Below are positions 5,751-7,065 of a stretch of 7,065 bases of DNA, piece after piece. The DNA lies in contig JAILOW010000193.1 of the NCBI GenBank assembly GCA_024690635.1, forward strand, positions 1 through 7,065, written 5' to 3'. Origin of the DNA: Butyrivibrio sp. (GTDB taxonomy: Bacteria; Bacillota_A; Clostridia; Lachnospirales; Lachnospiraceae). Every line of letters begins with the position of its first letter. Positions within the stretch are counted from its first letter, which is position 1. The position numbers and the translations under genes are program-made. The notes beneath the pieces were generated by a model. The model was not told where the DNA came from and ran no database searches. It worked only from the letters and a program-made list of their open reading frames with translations.

Positions 5751-6422
5751 ATGATTTTTTCAGAAAAACTGCAAATACTAAGGAAAAATAAAGGTTACAC
5801 TCAGGAGACACTTGCGGATAAGATTGGCGTTTCAAGACAGGCGGTTGCAAAGTGGGAATCGGGTCAGATATATCCTGATATTTCAAATCTTATCCAAATC
5901 AGCAATCTTATGAGTGTCAGTGTTGATTATTTGGTTAAGGATCAGGATTGCTCGGTTAATATTTCCCCGCAGCAAGATACGGATCTGGATGAATTGATAG
6001 CTTTCAGACTGGAAGCAAATGTCAATACATATGCTGCTTTTAAAAATGAGGTTGATGCCACCAGGCCCGGCTCTCATGATTTTCGATATGAGAATGGCAA
6101 ATATATGTACCACGATACATATGTCGGAGGAGAGGAATTTGCCGGAGAAGAGGCAATATGGAAGGGCGGACAGGCAATTTATGCCATGAATTATTTTGGC
6201 AGAGTCCTGGCAGACGGTTTTAGTGGTGATTTCCTGAAAGAAGCTTTGAAAGCCGCAGATGTGAAGATGCCGTATAGAGGACCGGAACTGTATCAGTCCG
6301 GAGAATACACGTACAGATGTAAGGTGACCGGTGATTTTACCTGGTTTCAGGGATATGAAGAAATCTATCAGAATGAACCAAAAGTATATGAGTGTGTATT
6401 TCATGGCGGATTGTTGAAGTGA
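5751..6422 (+). CDS. Xre-family transcriptional regulator with C-terminal DUF5680-like domain
   Basis: This 223-residue DNA-binding protein has a Cro/C1-type helix-turn-helix at residues 5-61: LQILRKNKGYTQETLADKIG, then the recognition helix VSRQAVAKWESG (27-38) and YPDISNLIQISNLMSVSVDYL. After a short linker (62-80), residues 81-223 form a second domain with RPGSHDFRYENGKYMYHDTY (105-124), GGEEFAGEEAIW, AMNYFGRVL (145-153), YRGPELY (175-181) and the C-terminal VYECVFHGG. I associate this pattern with DUF5680, a domain of unknown function found attached to Xre regulators; this is from memory. It may sense a ligand or partner. The gene heads a plus-strand series with the pyrophosphatase (67-nt gap) and the transporter, which it may control together with itself. 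The start is supported by a strong ribosome binding site. Confidence 0.9.
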   Translation: MIFSEKLQILRKNKGYTQETLADKIGVSRQAVAKWESGQIYPDISNLIQISNLMSVSVDYLVKDQDCSVNISPQQDTDLDELIAFRLEANVNTYAAFKNEVDATRPGSHDFRYENGKYMYHDTYVGGEEFAGEEAIWKGGQAIYAMNYFGRVLADGFSGDFLKEALKAADVKMPYRGPELYQSGEYTYRCKVTGDFTWFQGYEEIYQNEPKVYECVFHGGLLK

Positions 6423-6454
6423 TTTTTTTAGGATACATTTTGCAAGGCAAGGAA

Positions 6455-6505
6455 GAGGGAATTACAATGATAAGACAGGGGGAAAAGCAGTGCAAACAAT
6501 TATAG
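6455..6505 (+). other. Possible 12-codon upstream mini-ORF overlapping the pyrophosphatase start
   Basis: GAGGGA (6455-6460) precedes an ATG at 6467-6469 by 6 nt. The frame reads MIRQGEKQCKQL and stops at TAG 6503-6505, overlapping the GTG start of the pyrophosphatase gene at 6490 in another frame. Its ribosome binding site is at least as good as that of the main gene. It may be a translational coupling element, or the real N-terminus may be obscured by a sequence error; it may equally be chance. Confidence 0.25.
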
Positions 6506-6822
6506 GAAAAACAGTCAAAGGGATAATTGACCGACCACTTGGAAGTTGTCATCCTCAGTTTCCTGATATGGTTTATCCGATAAACTATGGGTATATTGAA
6601 GGTATTGTTGCGGGTGACGGGAAAGAACAGGATGCCTATGTCCTGGGTACTGACAAGCCGATAGATGAATTTGAAGGTAAAGTGATTGCGGTATATCATC
6701 GCTTCAATGATGTGGAAGATAAGTGGATAGTTTCATTGGATGGATCTGACTATTCCGATGATGAAATATTACGGCTAATCCATTTTCAGGAGCAGTATTA
6801 CAAAGGAGAATTACTTCGATAA
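6490..6822 (+). CDS. Small inorganic-pyrophosphatase-like protein (110 residues)
   Basis: The protein resembles the core of soluble family I inorganic pyrophosphatases, which hydrolyse diphosphate to two phosphates in the cytoplasm with Mg2+. Recognisable pieces are IIDRPLGS (12-19, Arg15), VYPINYGYIEG (28-38), DGKEQDAYVLG (43-53) and KVIAVYHRFNDVEDKWIV (64-81). It is much shorter than the usual about 175 residues: the N-terminal strands bearing the active-site Lys and Glu of the standard enzyme are missing. The normal DGDxxD motif reads DGKEQD, so the position of the catalytic Asp is Lys45. Short proteins of this kind occur in Firmicutes and are usually annotated as pyrophosphatases, but activity is uncertain. 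The GTG start follows AGGGGG (6477-6482) by 7 nt and gives the expected N-terminus just before IIGKTV. It follows the regulator gene by 67 nt and precedes the transporter by 36 nt. Confidence 0.8.
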   Translation: MQTIIGKTVKGIIDRPLGSCHPQFPDMVYPINYGYIEGIVAGDGKEQDAYVLGTDKPIDEFEGKVIAVYHRFNDVEDKWIVSLDGSDYSDDEILRLIHFQEQYYKGELLR

Positions 6823-6858
6823 ATTTCAGCTTTACCTGCTAAAGGAGAATGAAACATT

Positions 6859-7065
6859 TTGGACTATAAAAAACTGAATGCAATTATATATGCCTTACTT
6901 GCAGCGCTGTTTTATGCGATAAACATACCATGCTCGAAACTATTGCTTAATAACGTGGCACCGACATTCATGGCCGCATTTCTGTACCTTGGAGCAGGTC
7001 TTGGCGTCGGGATCATGTATGTTTTTCACGCCAAAAAAGAATCCCGGGATGAAAGAATTGGTAGA
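6859..7065 (+). CDS. EamA/DMT-family membrane transporter, N-terminal part (cut by window end)
   Basis: The 69 visible residues start MDYKKLNAIIYALLAALFYA and contain two hydrophobic segments (about 7-25 and 35-56), with INIPCSKLLLNNVAPTFMAA between. The combination of a first helix with a small-residue N(I/V)P.SK-like motif followed by 'L...V.P..(M/L)A...YLGAG' is typical of the first repeat of EamA/drug-metabolite exporters. Such proteins have about 10 TM helices and 290-300 residues, so about three quarters of the gene lies outside the window. The substrate is unknown. The start is inferred as TTG 6859-6861, with AAGGAG (6842-6847) 11 nt upstream. The nearer ATG at 6849 is in another frame and stops after six codons (6867-6869). 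It is probably cotranscribed with the pyrophosphatase and regulator genes. Confidence 0.8.
   Translation, partial: MDYKKLNAIIYALLAALFYAINIPCSKLLLNNVAPTFMAAFLYLGAGLGVGIMYVFHAKKESRDERIGR

Noticed and set aside
5883..6404. Minus-strand 173-codon open frame opposite the Xre regulator
   Set aside because: It is antisense to a well-supported gene, rich in Ile/Phe/Ser without any motif, and has no ribosome binding site noticed.

Overview
The window looks like chromosomal DNA of an anaerobic Gram-positive Firmicute, most probably a Lachnospiraceae member of the Butyrivibrio/Pseudobutyrivibrio type. This rests on strong AGGAGG-type ribosome binding sites, moderate GC, the style of the chemoreceptor, and a ribosomal-protection-type GTPase with a C-terminal nuclease domain, a combination I associate with clostridia. 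The species is an inference. No transposase, integrase, CRISPR array, tRNA or rRNA was seen.

Layout. (1) Bases 1-192 form a near-perfect palindrome: 95-bp arms, a 2-nt centre and a single mismatch. Its right arm holds the 3' end of a chemoreceptor gene. Its left arm repeats the last 17 codons of the same gene in opposite orientation and runs to the first base of the window. A fold-back assembly or library artefact at a contig end is the simplest reading; an inverted gene duplication or a hairpin chromosome end are alternatives. (2) 139-1917, minus: a complete two-TM methyl-accepting chemotaxis protein with HAMP domain, preceded by a possible sigma-28-like promoter. (3) 2044-5186, minus: a two-gene unit. 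An unrecognised 142-residue soluble protein overlaps by 4 nt (ATGA) the start of a 905-residue TetM/EF-G-like GTPase carrying a C-terminal YacP/Rae1-like NYN nuclease domain. (4) 5187-5750: a 564-bp divergent intergenic region rich in short inverted motifs and hairpins, with a plausible extended -10 promoter for the minus unit. (5) 5751-7065, plus: an Xre-type regulator with a C-terminal DUF5680-like domain, a very small family-I-like inorganic pyrophosphatase with a GTG start, and the N-terminal 69 residues of an EamA/DMT-type transporter with a TTG start, cut by the window end.

How the genes may work together. The chemoreceptor would feed CheA/CheW and is probably unrelated to its neighbours. 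The GTPase-nuclease fusion is the most interesting element. EF-G/TetM-like proteins enter the ribosomal A site, and Rae1 of Bacillus subtilis cleaves mRNA in the A site, so the fusion suggests a factor that delivers an mRNA nuclease to particular (perhaps stalled or drug-bound) ribosomes. Its domain IV loop lacks the TetM/TetO tip residues, so classical tetracycline resistance should not be assumed. The overlapping small protein is a candidate partner. The three plus-strand genes may form a small regulator-led operon of unknown substrate.
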